Both the position numbers and the translations under genes were made by a program. This document shows, piece by piece, positions 25,622 through 34,757 of a stretch of DNA of 64,000 nucleotides (position 1 is its first letter; each line of letters begins with the position of its first letter). The notes beneath the pieces are model-generated. The model saw nothing but the letters and a program-made list of their open reading frames with translations. It did not search any database and was not told the origin of the DNA. Source of the stretch: Aliiglaciecola sp041538045 (lineage in GTDB: Bacteria > Pseudomonadota > Gammaproteobacteria > Enterobacterales > Alteromonadaceae); NCBI RefSeq assembly GCF_041538045.1, contig NZ_JBGOSE010000016.1, positions 8,384 through 72,383 on the forward strand. The letters run 5' to 3'.

Positions 25622-25990
25622 GTGAGTGAAAATTCGTTTTCTCGGGAGCTAAGACTTTTAACTCCCACTCACTTTGAAAAAGTCTTTCAAAAAGCCATAC
25701 CCTCAGTTTCACCTCAACTCACTGTGTTAGGCCGTTTTAATCAGCTAGATCATCCTAGGCTGGGTATTACTATATCCAAAAAACGCGTCAAGAAAGCCCA
25801 CGATAGAAATCGCATTAAACGTCTTATCAGAGAAAGTTTTCGCATGCATCAACACCAATTGCCAAACACTGATATAGTTGTTGTCGGTAAAAGTGGCTTA
25901 GACACAATGACGAATCAACAAATCACATTGTTGTTAGGAAAATTATGGAAAAAGCTCTCAAAGCGTTGCGCGCAATCCCAGTCTGGTTGA
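25622..25990 (+). CDS. rnpA: Ribonuclease P protein component
   Basis: 122 aa from a GTG start. It holds the RNR-type signature LGITISKKRVKKAHDRNRIKRLIRESFR near residue 50-80, which contacts the P RNA and pre-tRNA leader. It matures tRNA 5' ends with the RNase P RNA. It is in the conserved rpmH-rnpA-yidD-yidC order, and its 3' end overlaps yidD by 46 bp in another frame. Confidence 0.96.
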   Translation: MSENSFSRELRLLTPTHFEKVFQKAIPSVSPQLTVLGRFNQLDHPRLGITISKKRVKKAHDRNRIKRLIRESFRMHQHQLPNTDIVVVGKSGLDTMTNQQITLLLGKLWKKLSKRCAQSQSG

Positions 25991-26199
25991 TTCGTCAATA
26001 TCAGCGATGGATTTCTCCTATGCTAGGGAAAAATTGCCGATTCCATCCAAGTTGTTCTCAGTACGGTATAGAAGCAATTTCCAAACATGGGTTTTGGGTA
26101 GGAAGCTGGCTAACAATTAAAAGAATGAGTAAATGTCACCCCTTACATCCAGGTGGTATTGACCATGTACCAGAAAATAAGGCGAAAAAACACGAATGA
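25945..26199 (+). CDS. yidD: Membrane protein insertion efficiency factor YidD
   Basis: 84 aa. It has the family signature RWISPMLGKNCRFHPSCSQYGIEAI and a conserved CHPLHPGGIDHVPE end. YidD is a small inner-membrane-associated protein that helps YidC-dependent insertion. It overlaps rnpA by 46 bp and is followed by 150 bp before yidC. Confidence 0.95.
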   Translation: MEKALKALRAIPVWLIRQYQRWISPMLGKNCRFHPSCSQYGIEAISKHGFWVGSWLTIKRMSKCHPLHPGGIDHVPENKAKKHE

Positions 26200-26349
26200 A
26201 CTTATCATTTGCCTCATTTGCCTATACTATTTCGCCCTGTAAAAAATGAGATGTAATAAATACGTTCATAAATAGACTAATCTATTTGTGAAAAGCTAAA
26301 TGCGATAGTAAAAAATCGCAAAATTGAACACGTAGTTAAAGAGTATTAT

Positions 26350-28011
26350 ATGGAATCCCAACGCAGTTTTTTGATAATTGGCCTAGCATTGGTCAGTTTT
26401 CTATTATGGCAAGAATGGCAAAAGGACTATGGTCCTCAACCAGTTCAACCTGCTCAGATAGTTGAACCCGCCCCTTTGTCCACTCCTAGTTCTGATTTAC
26501 CTCCTTCGACTATTACAGACGACAGCGGTGATGTACCAGAATCGACAATAGTTGAAAGTGTCAACCCAACAGCCACACAAACTAACTCTGTGGTTCATGT
26601 TTTATCAGACACCTTAGACCTATTAATTGATACCCGCGGCGGTGACGTAGTTTCAGCCAATCTTCGTAAGTTCCCTGTTACACAAGGATCTGACGATTCA
26701 TATAGCTTATTACGCCCAGACGCAGTTAGTTTGTATATTGCACAAAGTGGTTTAGTTGGCAGAGACGCAATTGATTCGAAAAAAGGGCGTCCAGCTTACG
26801 TAGTGAGTCAACAAGAATTCGTCATGGAAAATGCAGAGTTGATAGTTCCTTTAAAATGGACTTCTGCTGATGGTGTGGTCGTAACGAAACGATTCATCTT
26901 CACTCCAGGTCATCACGACGTTAAAGTCGAATACGAAGTGGTTAACGGCAGTTCACAAGTTAAACAATATCAACAATACGGTCAGTTAAAACAAGCTATT
27001 GAAGGTACTGAAAGCAGCATGTTTATGCCGACCTATCGTGGTGGTGCATTTTCTACTCAAGATGATCGTTATTCAAAATTCTCTTTCGATGATATGGAAG
27101 ATGAAAAGCTAAAAGAAACAACCGTTGGTGGTTGGGCTGGCATGTTGGAACATTACTTTGTTTCTGCATGGGTACCACCTCAAGAAGACACAAACCAGTT
27201 GTACAGTACAGTGGTTCAAGCTCGATACGCTGCTATTGGTTTCAAAGGCGCACCTGTAGAAGTAGCACCTGGTGACTCAACTACCATTTCAAGTACTCTT
27301 TACATGGGTCCTAAAGACCAAGACGCTTTGGCTAAAATAGCCCGCGGTTTAGACCTCACAGTTGACTACGGTGTTCTTTGGTGGATTTCTCAACCTCTGT
27401 TCGCGTTACTTCAGTTTATACAAAGTATCGTAATTAACTGGGGGCTAGCCATTATCATCATCACTATTATTGTTAAAGGGGCGATGTACCCGCTAACTAA
27501 AAAGCAATACGAGTCTATGGCTAAGATGCGTAATTTAGCGCCTAAAATGGCACAGCTAAAAGAACGTTTTGGTGATGATAGACAGAAAATGTCTCAAGCC
27601 ATGATGGAAATGTATAAGAAAGAGAAAGTAAACCCTATGGGTGGCTGCTTCCCTCTACTTCTACAAATGCCAATCTTCTTAGCTCTTTATTGGGTACTAT
27701 TGGAAAGTGTGGAACTCAGACATGCTGACTTTATATTCTGGATCACAGATTTATCCGTTAAAGACCCCTACTTTGTATTACCCGTACTAACCGGCTTGAG
27801 CATGTATTTGTTGCAAAAACTGCAACCAATGACCATCCAAGATCCGATGCAACAGAAAATTATGCAGTGGATGCCAGTAGCAATGAGTTTATTCTTCTTC
27901 ATTTTCCCTGCTGGTTTGGTTTTATACTGGTTGATCAGTAACGTGATTACGTTGGTACAAGCTAAAATTATTTACTCGTCCATGGAAAAGCGTGGATTAA
28001 AAGCTAAATAA
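26350..28011 (+). CDS. yidC: Membrane protein insertase YidC
   Basis: 553 aa, Gram-negative form. It has TM1 at the N-terminus (SFLIIGLALVSFLLW), a large periplasmic beta-sandwich P1 domain (~60-340) and a C-terminal five-TM core with the family motifs (NPMGGCFPLLLQMPIF, PAGLVLYWLISN). It inserts inner-membrane proteins alone or with SecYEG, including Foc of the ATP synthase. A terminator follows at 28038. Confidence 0.97.
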   Translation: MESQRSFLIIGLALVSFLLWQEWQKDYGPQPVQPAQIVEPAPLSTPSSDLPPSTITDDSGDVPESTIVESVNPTATQTNSVVHVLSDTLDLLIDTRGGDVVSANLRKFPVTQGSDDSYSLLRPDAVSLYIAQSGLVGRDAIDSKKGRPAYVVSQQEFVMENAELIVPLKWTSADGVVVTKRFIFTPGHHDVKVEYEVVNGSSQVKQYQQYGQLKQAIEGTESSMFMPTYRGGAFSTQDDRYSKFSFDDMEDEKLKETTVGGWAGMLEHYFVSAWVPPQEDTNQLYSTVVQARYAAIGFKGAPVEVAPGDSTTISSTLYMGPKDQDALAKIARGLDLTVDYGVLWWISQPLFALLQFIQSIVINWGLAIIIITIIVKGAMYPLTKKQYESMAKMRNLAPKMAQLKERFGDDRQKMSQAMMEMYKKEKVNPMGGCFPLLLQMPIFLALYWVLLESVELRHADFIFWITDLSVKDPYFVLPVLTGLSMYLLQKLQPMTIQDPMQQKIMQWMPVAMSLFFFIFPAGLVLYWLISNVITLVQAKIIYSSMEKRGLKAK

Positions 28012-28037
28012 AGCGTGTATGGCAATAAATAAAATTG

Positions 28038-28062
28038 AAAGCCCGCCATTGCGGGCTTTTTT
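28038..28062 (+). terminator. Terminator of the rpmH-yidC operon
   Basis: Stem AAAGCCCGC/GCGGGCTTT with a CATT loop and a 6-T run, 27 bp past yidC. Confidence 0.9.
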
Positions 28063-28113
28063 GTCTATGTTTACAGGTTTACAATATACCCAAAATTCGT
28101 ACAGGAGAAATAA

Positions 28114-28596
28114 ATGCCCTCTTTTGACATTGTTTCAGAAATCGACATGAACGAAGTTCGTAATTCAGTCGACAACGCCAATCGTGAACTCAGCACCCGT
28201 TTTGATTTTAGAGGGGTGGAAGCCTCAATAGAATACAAAGATGAATCAGTAGTGCTAACAGCTGAAGGTGACTTTCAACTTCAACAACTAACAGACATGC
28301 TACGTAATGCCTGTTCTAAGCGTAAGTTAGACACTAATGCCATGGATCCGCAAGATACAGTACGAAGCGGCAAGACACACCGTCGCACCGTCAAGTTCAA
28401 ACAAGGTATTGAGCAACCTATCGCGAAAAAAATTGTGAAGTTGATTAAAGACAAAAAAATGAAAGTGCAAGCTAGCATTCAAGGCGATCAACTTCGCGTG
28501 AATGGTAAAAAGCGTGACGATTTACAGGCAGTAATGGCTTTACTTAGAAGTGAAGATTTAGGTCAACCATTGCAATTTAACAACTTCCGCGACTAG
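28114..28596 (+). CDS. yajQ: YajQ-family nucleotide-binding protein
   Basis: 160 aa, starts MPSFDIVSEIDMNEVRNSVDNANRE with GGAG upstream (28103). The family pattern FDFRGVEASIEYKDE and VQASIQGDQLRVNGKKRDDLQ is clear. YajQ proteins have two ACT-like folds; some bind c-di-GMP and act with transcription factors. In this organism the role is inferred only from the family. It sits between yidC and mnmE, which is not its E. coli location. Confidence 0.92.
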   Translation: MPSFDIVSEIDMNEVRNSVDNANRELSTRFDFRGVEASIEYKDESVVLTAEGDFQLQQLTDMLRNACSKRKLDTNAMDPQDTVRSGKTHRRTVKFKQGIEQPIAKKIVKLIKDKKMKVQASIQGDQLRVNGKKRDDLQAVMALLRSEDLGQPLQFNNFRD

Positions 28597-28611
28597 TCAG
28601 GCAATACAATT

Positions 28612-29979
28612 TTGGAATTACCAACTGATACTATTGTTGCTCAAGCCACTGCCCCAGGCCGTGGTGGTGTGGGTATTGTTAGGGTTTCAGGTCCCCTAGC
28701 AACAACCGTTGCCGCAGAATTGCTAGGCAAAGAGTTAACGCCCAGAAAAGCAGAGTATTTGCCATTCCTAGATGAACACAAACAGACCTTGGACCAGGGG
28801 ATTGCATTATTCTTTGCAAATCCCCATTCGTTTACCGGTGAAGACGTACTCGAACTGCAAGGTCATGGTGGTCAAATTATTCTAGATTTGCTGATAAAGC
28901 GAATACTAACAATACCCAAATTACGTATGGCAAGGCCGGGTGAGTTCAGTGAGCGAGCTTTTTTAAACGATAAGCTCGACCTAGCCCAAGCAGAGGCCAT
29001 AGCAGACTTAATTGATGCTAGTTCAGTGCAAGCTGCTAAAAGCGCCATGCGGTCGTTACAAGGCGAATTTTCGGCCCATATCCACCAGCTGGTGGAAAAA
29101 GTCATTCACTTAAGAATGTATGTGGAAGCCGCCATTGATTTTCCTGAAGAAGAAATCGATTTTTTGAGTGATGGCAAAGTGGCAAATGATCTCAACGACA
29201 TCATTGCCCAAATGCAGAATGTTAAACAACAAGCTAAACAAGGTAGTTTGTTACGAGAAGGCATGCAGGTGGTGATTGCAGGTAAACCCAATGCGGGTAA
29301 ATCGAGTCTACTCAATGCCTTGGCTGGACGTGATGCAGCCATAGTAACGGATATTGCAGGCACCACTCGCGACGTACTTAAAGAACATATCCACTTAGAT
29401 GGTATGCCATTGCATATTATTGATACCGCAGGACTCAGAGAAAGCGAAGACAAAGTAGAACTAATCGGCATCCAGCGAGCCTGGCAAGAAATACAGAAAG
29501 CCGACCGCGTGTTATTTATGTTAGATAGCTGCGAAAGTGACGAAAATGATCCCCATAAAATCTGGCCCGAGTTTATGCAAAAACTGCCGAAAAATATGGG
29601 GCTTACTTTGGTCAGAAACAAAGTGGATTTGTCGGGGGAGTCTGTCGGCTTTGAACAACATGGCGATACCCCAGTCTACCGAGTATCAGCCAGTTTAAAT
29701 CAGGGCATTGACGCCTTGGCTGAGCATCTCAAACAATGTATGGGGTTTGATCAAAGTTCTGAAGGACAATTCATTGCCAGAAGAAGACATTTAGATGCCA
29801 TAGAACGAGCAGCAGAGCATTTAGAGATTGGGCAACAGCAACTCCATGACCATATTGCCGGCGAAATTCTGGCCGAAGAGCTAAGGTTAACCCAGCAAGC
29901 GTTAAATGAGATTACCGGTGAGTTTAGTTCAGATGATTTGCTCGGACGTATTTTTTCTTCTTTTTGTATCGGTAAGTAA
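28612..29979 (+). CDS. mnmE: tRNA modification GTPase MnmE
   Basis: 455 aa from a TTG start, which gives the expected N-terminus MELPTDTIVAQATAPGRGGVGIVRVSG. An N-terminal formyl-THF-binding domain is followed by a helical domain with an inserted Ras-like G domain (GKPNAGKSSLLNAL, DTAGLRES, RNKVD) and the invariant C-terminal CIGK. With MnmG (36759-38669) it makes cmnm5U34 in tRNAs. mioC begins 11 bp downstream. Confidence 0.97.
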   Translation: MELPTDTIVAQATAPGRGGVGIVRVSGPLATTVAAELLGKELTPRKAEYLPFLDEHKQTLDQGIALFFANPHSFTGEDVLELQGHGGQIILDLLIKRILTIPKLRMARPGEFSERAFLNDKLDLAQAEAIADLIDASSVQAAKSAMRSLQGEFSAHIHQLVEKVIHLRMYVEAAIDFPEEEIDFLSDGKVANDLNDIIAQMQNVKQQAKQGSLLREGMQVVIAGKPNAGKSSLLNALAGRDAAIVTDIAGTTRDVLKEHIHLDGMPLHIIDTAGLRESEDKVELIGIQRAWQEIQKADRVLFMLDSCESDENDPHKIWPEFMQKLPKNMGLTLVRNKVDLSGESVGFEQHGDTPVYRVSASLNQGIDALAEHLKQCMGFDQSSEGQFIARRRHLDAIERAAEHLEIGQQQLHDHIAGEILAEELRLTQQALNEITGEFSSDDLLGRIFSSFCIGK

Positions 29980-29990
29980 AAGGCAATAAC

Positions 29991-30425
29991 ATGGCAAATT
30001 TTGAAATCATTGTAGGTACTATGTTAGGCGCAAGCGAATATGTTGCCGATGCCTTACTAGAAACCTTGGAAGCTAACGGACATAGTGCAACAATCCATTT
30101 AGATCCTGATATTGCTGATATCCCCAGTAGCGGCAATTGGTTAATATGCACCAGCACCCATGGGGCCGGAGAATTACCCGATAATATCCAACAATTTGCC
30201 AAACAAATTAAACAAAAAGCATTGCATGATGTGGAATTTTTAGTGGTTGGTTTAGGTGATAGTAGTTATGACACTTACTGTTATGGTGCCAAAACAATGC
30301 AAGAACTATTACTAAACAGTGGAGCAAAGTTACTGGCTCCAGCAATTCATATTGATGTACTCAACCACCCTATCCCTGAAGAACCTGCCGTAGAATGGCT
30401 AACCTCTTACTTGCAACAAATTTAG
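29991..30425 (+). CDS. mioC: Flavodoxin-like protein MioC
   Basis: 144 aa flavodoxin fold. It starts MANFEIIVGTMLGASEYVADALLETLE (FMN phosphate-binding loop variant) and has CTSTHGAGELPDN and GLGDSSYDTYCYGAK loops that surround FMN. MioC is an FMN electron carrier classically located beside oriC. Here it directly follows mnmE, as in Vibrio, but about 5.8 kb separates it from oriC. Confidence 0.93.
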   Translation: MANFEIIVGTMLGASEYVADALLETLEANGHSATIHLDPDIADIPSSGNWLICTSTHGAGELPDNIQQFAKQIKQKALHDVEFLVVGLGDSSYDTYCYGAKTMQELLLNSGAKLLAPAIHIDVLNHPIPEEPAVEWLTSYLQQI

Positions 30426-30435
30426 TTTAGGTATT

Positions 30436-31083
30436 ATGAATTCATCGGAACAAGCGGCACTCACCCAAGCACTTAGCAACGACGCTAGAGTCTTGTATTT
30501 GCTCGGCTTGCGTCCAATTGCAGATGAAAAAACAGGACTCACAGCACCACTTAATTACAAACAATTAATTGCACTTTTAAATGGTAAAAACAACGAGTTT
30601 ACCTTGGGAAGGCAAATAAATGGGCTGATTAAAGAACTAGTAAAACACCAGCTAGTTGAAATTGAACCAGACGCTTCATTAGATAAAAGCTTCAATCAAC
30701 AATGTATTCGGTTACCGCTGCTAAATATTAAACAAGACGACTACCCTAGCCTTCATTTACAATGGAGTGGCATGACAGCAAATTGGAAACCCCATCAGGC
30801 TGCATTTGAAGATTTAGCGTCTCTAATTGGGATTATTGATAAAGACTACAGCCAGCATGAATTAGGCGAATTTATTGCCTATTGGATGGGACGACCTGAA
30901 CTACAATTTAGTCAATATCAATGGACTCAGAAATTCGTTTTTCAGATAAAACAAAGGCGAGTGGCCAGTGGCGTTAAAAATGTGCAAAAGGTAGGCAACC
31001 AGTGGGTCACACCTAAAGCCGGTGTTGAAGCGGACGATAACGCCAAGCAATTAGTGGCCAAATATAGTAAAAAGCAACCATAG
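30436..31083 (+). CDS. DnaT-like primosomal protein
   Basis: 215 aa. The C-terminal part (WKPHQAAFEDLASLIGIIDKDYSQHELGEFIAYWMGRPELQFSQYQWTQKF, ~residues 113-175) follows the DnaT single-strand DNA-binding domain pattern. The N-terminal part looks like a small winged-helix region. It lies 10 bp after mioC and 14 bp before a DnaC-like gene, as dnaT and dnaC are paired in E. coli. Likely role: priming and restart with the helicase loader. Sequence similarity is moderate, so the name is not assigned. Confidence 0.75.
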   Translation: MNSSEQAALTQALSNDARVLYLLGLRPIADEKTGLTAPLNYKQLIALLNGKNNEFTLGRQINGLIKELVKHQLVEIEPDASLDKSFNQQCIRLPLLNIKQDDYPSLHLQWSGMTANWKPHQAAFEDLASLIGIIDKDYSQHELGEFIAYWMGRPELQFSQYQWTQKFVFQIKQRRVASGVKNVQKVGNQWVTPKAGVEADDNAKQLVAKYSKKQP

Positions 31084-31097
31084 AAGAGCGGAAATAC

Positions 31098-31916
31098 GTG
31101 GACAGTATCAAACAAAAACTAGATCAATTGGCGAGAGCTTTAGGTAAAACCAATGTTCCTGATACCTATACTGACTACAAAGAGGTGCGCGCCCAATACG
31201 AGCGTTTAGCCAACGAAGACGTCAAAAAAATGCAACAAGAAGCCAAACTAAGACGTATTCAAGAAATCCATGGACGCTCTGATCTCAATCCCAAATGGAA
31301 TTTCCAAACCCTGATAGAAGACAGTGATGACGTAATTGAAGCGGTCAGTATTGCGCAATCATTTATTGCCGCACATGATGATCCTATTTGGCGCTCAAGT
31401 GGCTCCCATATGATGATTTTCTATGGTGATTATGGCCGCGGAAAATCGCATATTGCAGGCGCAATAGCCCACCAGCTCATAGATCAATATGAAATATCAG
31501 TATTGTACAGACAGCTTTCAAGCTTATTGGAAATGCGCTTCTTTTCTTATGATTACAATGCAACAGATAACGTCGCAGAACAATTTAGAGAAATACAGAA
31601 AGAACTTTTAGACGTAGATCTATTAATTCTCGATGAAGTCTGTGTTAACGAAACAATGCTGAAAAAGAACACACAAAGTTGGTTGGGAAACCTGTTACGT
31701 CAACGCCTGGTTAATCATAAAAATTGTATATTGATCACCAACCACAATTTAGCTGAATTAGAAAATGCCTTGGGTAAGTACTGTTTTGAATCAATCAAAG
31801 AATACGACACATACAAAGTGAAATTTTCTGGTCCTAGCCGCCGCAGAGAAATTATCCCTCAAGCTCCAGAGCCGATGAATGTTAGCAGTGGTTATCAACC
31901 AAACCAGGTAAAATAA
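31098..31916 (+). CDS. dnaC: DnaC-like replicative helicase loader
   Basis: 272 aa from a GTG start with GAGCGG upstream. AAA+ ATPase: Walker A GDYGRGKSH near residue 115, Walker B DLLILDEV near 178, a sensor ITNHN segment and a C-terminal arginine-rich SGPSRRREI. The N-terminal ~80 residues are the coiled helicase-binding part. It should load DnaB at the origin. Most gammaproteobacteria use DciA; a DnaC-type loader is the phage-derived alternative seen in enterobacteria. It is in an apparent mnmE-mioC-dnaT-dnaC operon. Confidence 0.82.
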   Translation: MDSIKQKLDQLARALGKTNVPDTYTDYKEVRAQYERLANEDVKKMQQEAKLRRIQEIHGRSDLNPKWNFQTLIEDSDDVIEAVSIAQSFIAAHDDPIWRSSGSHMMIFYGDYGRGKSHIAGAIAHQLIDQYEISVLYRQLSSLLEMRFFSYDYNATDNVAEQFREIQKELLDVDLLILDEVCVNETMLKKNTQSWLGNLLRQRLVNHKNCILITNHNLAELENALGKYCFESIKEYDTYKVKFSGPSRRREIIPQAPEPMNVSSGYQPNQVK

Positions 31917-32003
31917 CAAGCTGTGCTCTTCGGGATTTATCCCAGCAATGGAGCGCTAGCAAAAGGAATAGCTACATTTGCTTCTGTGTATTGAACGTTA
32001 AGT

Positions 32004-32957
32004 TTAATCCAGACTTAGTACTTTTTCGGCGGTGTATTCATTGGTGATAAGTCCGTTAATCATCTTAGATCTCAGGGCACCAAGAATAGCATCGACTTTA
32101 TCCTGACCGGCAGCAATACCAATCACTGGTTTATCAGAGCTTACCGCTAAGGGAGTGCTGGCCACTCTATCATTTACTGCACAATCCAATAACTTACCAT
32201 TGCGATCAAATACCCAGCTAATGATCTCGCCGACCGCTCCTTTTTTCTGTAATTCTTTAAGCTCATCTTTGGTGATAAAACCATCCAACATCAACGGCGA
32301 ATTAATACCAAGATTACCAATACCCACAAAAGTCACATCTGCATTAGCCGCTAATGCCAGATTACTAGCAATATTGCGTTGTGAATGTAATTGCTCTTTT
32401 TCTTCTTTACTACGAGGCAGCACTGGTAAAGGCATAGGATAATGTTTGGCCTTAATATGCTCTGCCATACGCACCACAACATCGTAAGGTGAAGCAGAAC
32501 CATCTAATGCCATATTTCCCAGCAACGCGACAATCTTATGTTGCTCACAGTCCAAAGATGATAGCTCATCAACACAAGCCCGCAATACCCGACCCGTTCC
32601 CATTGCAAGCACTTTAGGTTGACTCGATTTTAAGAACTTTTCAATTTCATCTGCACCGGCTTGAGCTAATCCTAAGGTAGAATCAGATTCGTCACTAGGC
32701 ACGACTTCACAACTAATCAATCCGAAGCGATCTTTAAGTTTAACGGCTAAGTCCATGCATTTTGCTATAGGATGATCTAAACGTACTTTAATTAATCCCT
32801 TGCTTACTGATAAAGCCACCATGCGTTGAGCAGATTGACGGGAAACATTAAGTTTTTTAGCTATTTCATCTTGCGTTTGGCCGGCAACATAATACAACCA
32901 ACCCGCTCGTGCAGCTTCATCTAGCTTGCGCATTTCAGCATTTGTTAACTTAACCAC
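32004..32957 (-). CDS. SorC/DeoR-type sugar-responsive transcriptional regulator
   Basis: 317 aa. N-terminal helix-turn-helix (AGQTQDEIAKKLNVSRQSAQRMVALSVSKGLIKV, about residues 25-58) and a SorC-type sugar-binding domain (residues ~65-315; MGTGRVLRACVDEL, FVGIGNLG, GIAAGQDKVDAILGALRS). It would be an effector-controlled regulator of the adjacent polyol locus. It is downstream of a HAD phosphatase gene and two gene fragments, so its original target operon is mostly gone. Confidence 0.87.
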   Translation of the reverse strand: MVKLTNAEMRKLDEAARAGWLYYVAGQTQDEIAKKLNVSRQSAQRMVALSVSKGLIKVRLDHPIAKCMDLAVKLKDRFGLISCEVVPSDESDSTLGLAQAGADEIEKFLKSSQPKVLAMGTGRVLRACVDELSSLDCEQHKIVALLGNMALDGSASPYDVVVRMAEHIKAKHYPMPLPVLPRSKEEKEQLHSQRNIASNLALAANADVTFVGIGNLGINSPLMLDGFITKDELKELQKKGAVGEIISWVFDRNGKLLDCAVNDRVASTPLAVSSDKPVIGIAAGQDKVDAILGALRSKMINGLITNEYTAEKVLSLD

Positions 32958-32969
32958 TTTTACCTCTTT

Positions 32970-33701
32970 TTAACTCGCCATTGGTTTGCTTGAACTAAGT
33001 GAAGGAAGCAATTCAAATAATTGCTGCCATTCAAATATGGTTTTCACATTATTAGCGATATCCGCTTCTAATAAACCTTTATGTTTTAAATGACTTGCAC
33101 CGGCGTACTTAATAACCTTCATGTTCGCCGCAATCGCACCTTGAATTCCTGCTTGGGAGTCTTCAATAACTAAACAGTTTTTTGGTTCAACACCTAATTT
33201 CGAAGCTGCATGTAAAAATATATCCGGAGCAGGTTTACCATTTTTCACTTCTGAAGATGTAATTACTCTATCACCAAAGAAGTCCGTCAAACCTATGGTT
33301 TCTAATGCAAACTTAACCCGTTGAGGACTGCTACTAGTGGCAACACAACTGTTAATATGCAACTTAGATAACATCTCTTTAAGTCCATCAGTAGGCATTA
33401 ATTCTTCAGCAAAAACCTGTAACAAAGCCTTTAAATAACTAGCACGAAACTGCTCGGTTAGATGCACAGAATAATCAATCAATACCCGTTCGGTAACAGA
33501 TTTAAAGCTTTGACCGAGAAAATACGTATCGAAGTAACTATCAGAGATACTTACGCCGAGATCTTCGAACATTGCTAGCAACACTCGCTTACTAAGAATT
33601 TCACTATCAATTAAAACCCCATCGCAATCGAAAATAACCAATTCAATTGAAGACTGTGAAAGCGAGGTGTTAATTTGAGACATGACAGTATTACCATTCA
33701 A
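32970..33701 (-). CDS. HAD-superfamily hydrolase (beta-phosphoglucomutase/sugar-phosphatase type)
   Basis: 243 aa. HAD motif I is FDCDGVLIDSE (nucleophile Asp near residue 24), motif II is TSSSPQRV, motif III is KNGKPAPDIF and motif IV is LVIEDSQAGIQGA. A four-helix cap lies after motif I. This is subclass IA, typical of small sugar-phosphate phosphatases or phosphoglucomutases. It sits between the mannitol dehydrogenase remnant and the SorC regulator with 5 and 12 bp gaps, so it belonged to the polyol operon. The substrate is unknown. Confidence 0.85.
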   Translation of the reverse strand: MNGNTVMSQINTSLSQSSIELVIFDCDGVLIDSEILSKRVLLAMFEDLGVSISDSYFDTYFLGQSFKSVTERVLIDYSVHLTEQFRASYLKALLQVFAEELMPTDGLKEMLSKLHINSCVATSSSPQRVKFALETIGLTDFFGDRVITSSEVKNGKPAPDIFLHAASKLGVEPKNCLVIEDSQAGIQGAIAANMKVIKYAGASHLKHKGLLEADIANNVKTIFEWQQLFELLPSLSSSKPMAS

Positions 33702-33706
33702 GAAGA

Positions 33707-34122
33707 TTACGACAAATAATGTTTTAACGTACTACAAGTACCGACATCCCGTAAACTGTTCAACCAATTAGAAAAGTGTTGAACAAAGTTATCTTGGTCG
33801 CCAAGTGTCCCAAATATATTGTGCATTTGCAAAAATATAAATGGATTATATTTTGCTAATATTGCCTGATTTATCAATCTATTAGCTTGTGCGTCCTGAA
33901 TTGTTATCGCACTTTCAGGATCCGCTACTTTTGCACATAGACGGCACCACAAAGCGATAACTAAAGCTAACCCTTTACAATATTTCCCTTGGTCTAAGTT
34001 AGCTTGAACTATGGGTAATATAAATTTAGGTAAGCGATTGGACGCATCTTGACATAATATTGGAACTGTATCTCGCACTTCAGGATTTGAGAAACGCGAT
34101 TCAATTAGTTCACGCGCTGGCG
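33707..34122 (-). pseudogene. Mannitol/polyol 2-dehydrogenase, C-terminal remnant
   Basis: About 137 codons matching only the C-terminal domain of the long-chain mannitol dehydrogenase family: ELIESRFSNPEVRDTV, NRLPKFILPIVQANLD, GLALVIALWCRLCAK and a terminal FVQHFSNWLNSL. Full-length enzymes are ~480-500 aa with an N-terminal NAD domain, which is missing. The open frame continues to 34150 only by reading the neighbouring fragment out of frame. This is the 3' end of a gene joined by deletion to the fragment at 34105-34311. Confidence 0.85.
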
Positions 34123-34311
34123 TAGAATATTTTCTTCCAATGTGACCCATTTCAAATTAATACCAGGATTTTTACTTTCGAAATCACTACTCAATTCTTT
34201 CATGGTGATCATGTCACCATTGTTGACTGTTGCTATGGTGATTGTTTCAGCACATACCACTGTGCTGAGTGTCATACAGACAGAAGCTAATATAGATAAT
34301 TTTTTTAACAT
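34105..34311 (-). pseudogene. Polyol ABC transporter solute-binding protein, N-terminal remnant
   Basis: 68 codons: a signal peptide (MLKKLSILASVCMTLSTVVCA) then ETITIATVNNGDMITMKELSSDFESKNPGINLKWVTLEENILRQRV. This is the start of a sorbitol/mannitol-type extracellular solute-binding protein (normally ~430 aa). The frame ends two codons after the conserved LRQRV, where it runs into the mannitol dehydrogenase remnant in a different frame. An AAAGGGG ribosome site remains upstream. The permease and ATPase genes that should follow are absent. Confidence 0.82.
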
Positions 34312-34340
34312 CGGGTGTACCCCTTTATTTGCTTTTAATA

Positions 34341-34373
34341 GCCTCGTTTAAATTAACTAAACGAGGCCTTTTT
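34341..34373 (+). terminator. Orphan hairpin with + strand T-run
   Basis: Perfect 10-bp stem GCCTCGTTTA/TAAACGAGGC, 7-nt loop, followed by CTTTTT on the + strand. No + strand gene ends nearby (dnaC ends 2.4 kb earlier). On the minus strand it lies in the leader of the solute-binding remnant. It may be left from a lost gene. The remainder of 34374-34757 is AT-rich with no gene seen. Confidence 0.5.
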
Positions 34374-34757
34374 AAATTGAATGTTTTTGTTACCAAATCA
34401 CATTCGTTCTTCACCAAAACCGATGGGCAATAAAAATTATAAATGAGCCAATGAAAATATATGGTCATATAATCACATGCTGAGCATATTCTTAAATAAG
34501 AAGAATTTAGTCAATCTTTAATTAACAATTAATTTTCATTAGTTAATAAGACTGACAGCTAAAATCAATTTAATATTTATTTAAGTAATTGTTATAAAAT
34601 AGAATATTTAAAATGCATCGTTATATAGATGTTAGTTTAATAATTATCTATTTGTTAAAAGAGTTCAGTTGATAAAGTAAAAAACGATAGATTTTTTCAA
34701 ACATTTAAAAAATGTTGATGGGAAAATATTGACACAAAGGTTAATAAATTAACCTTT

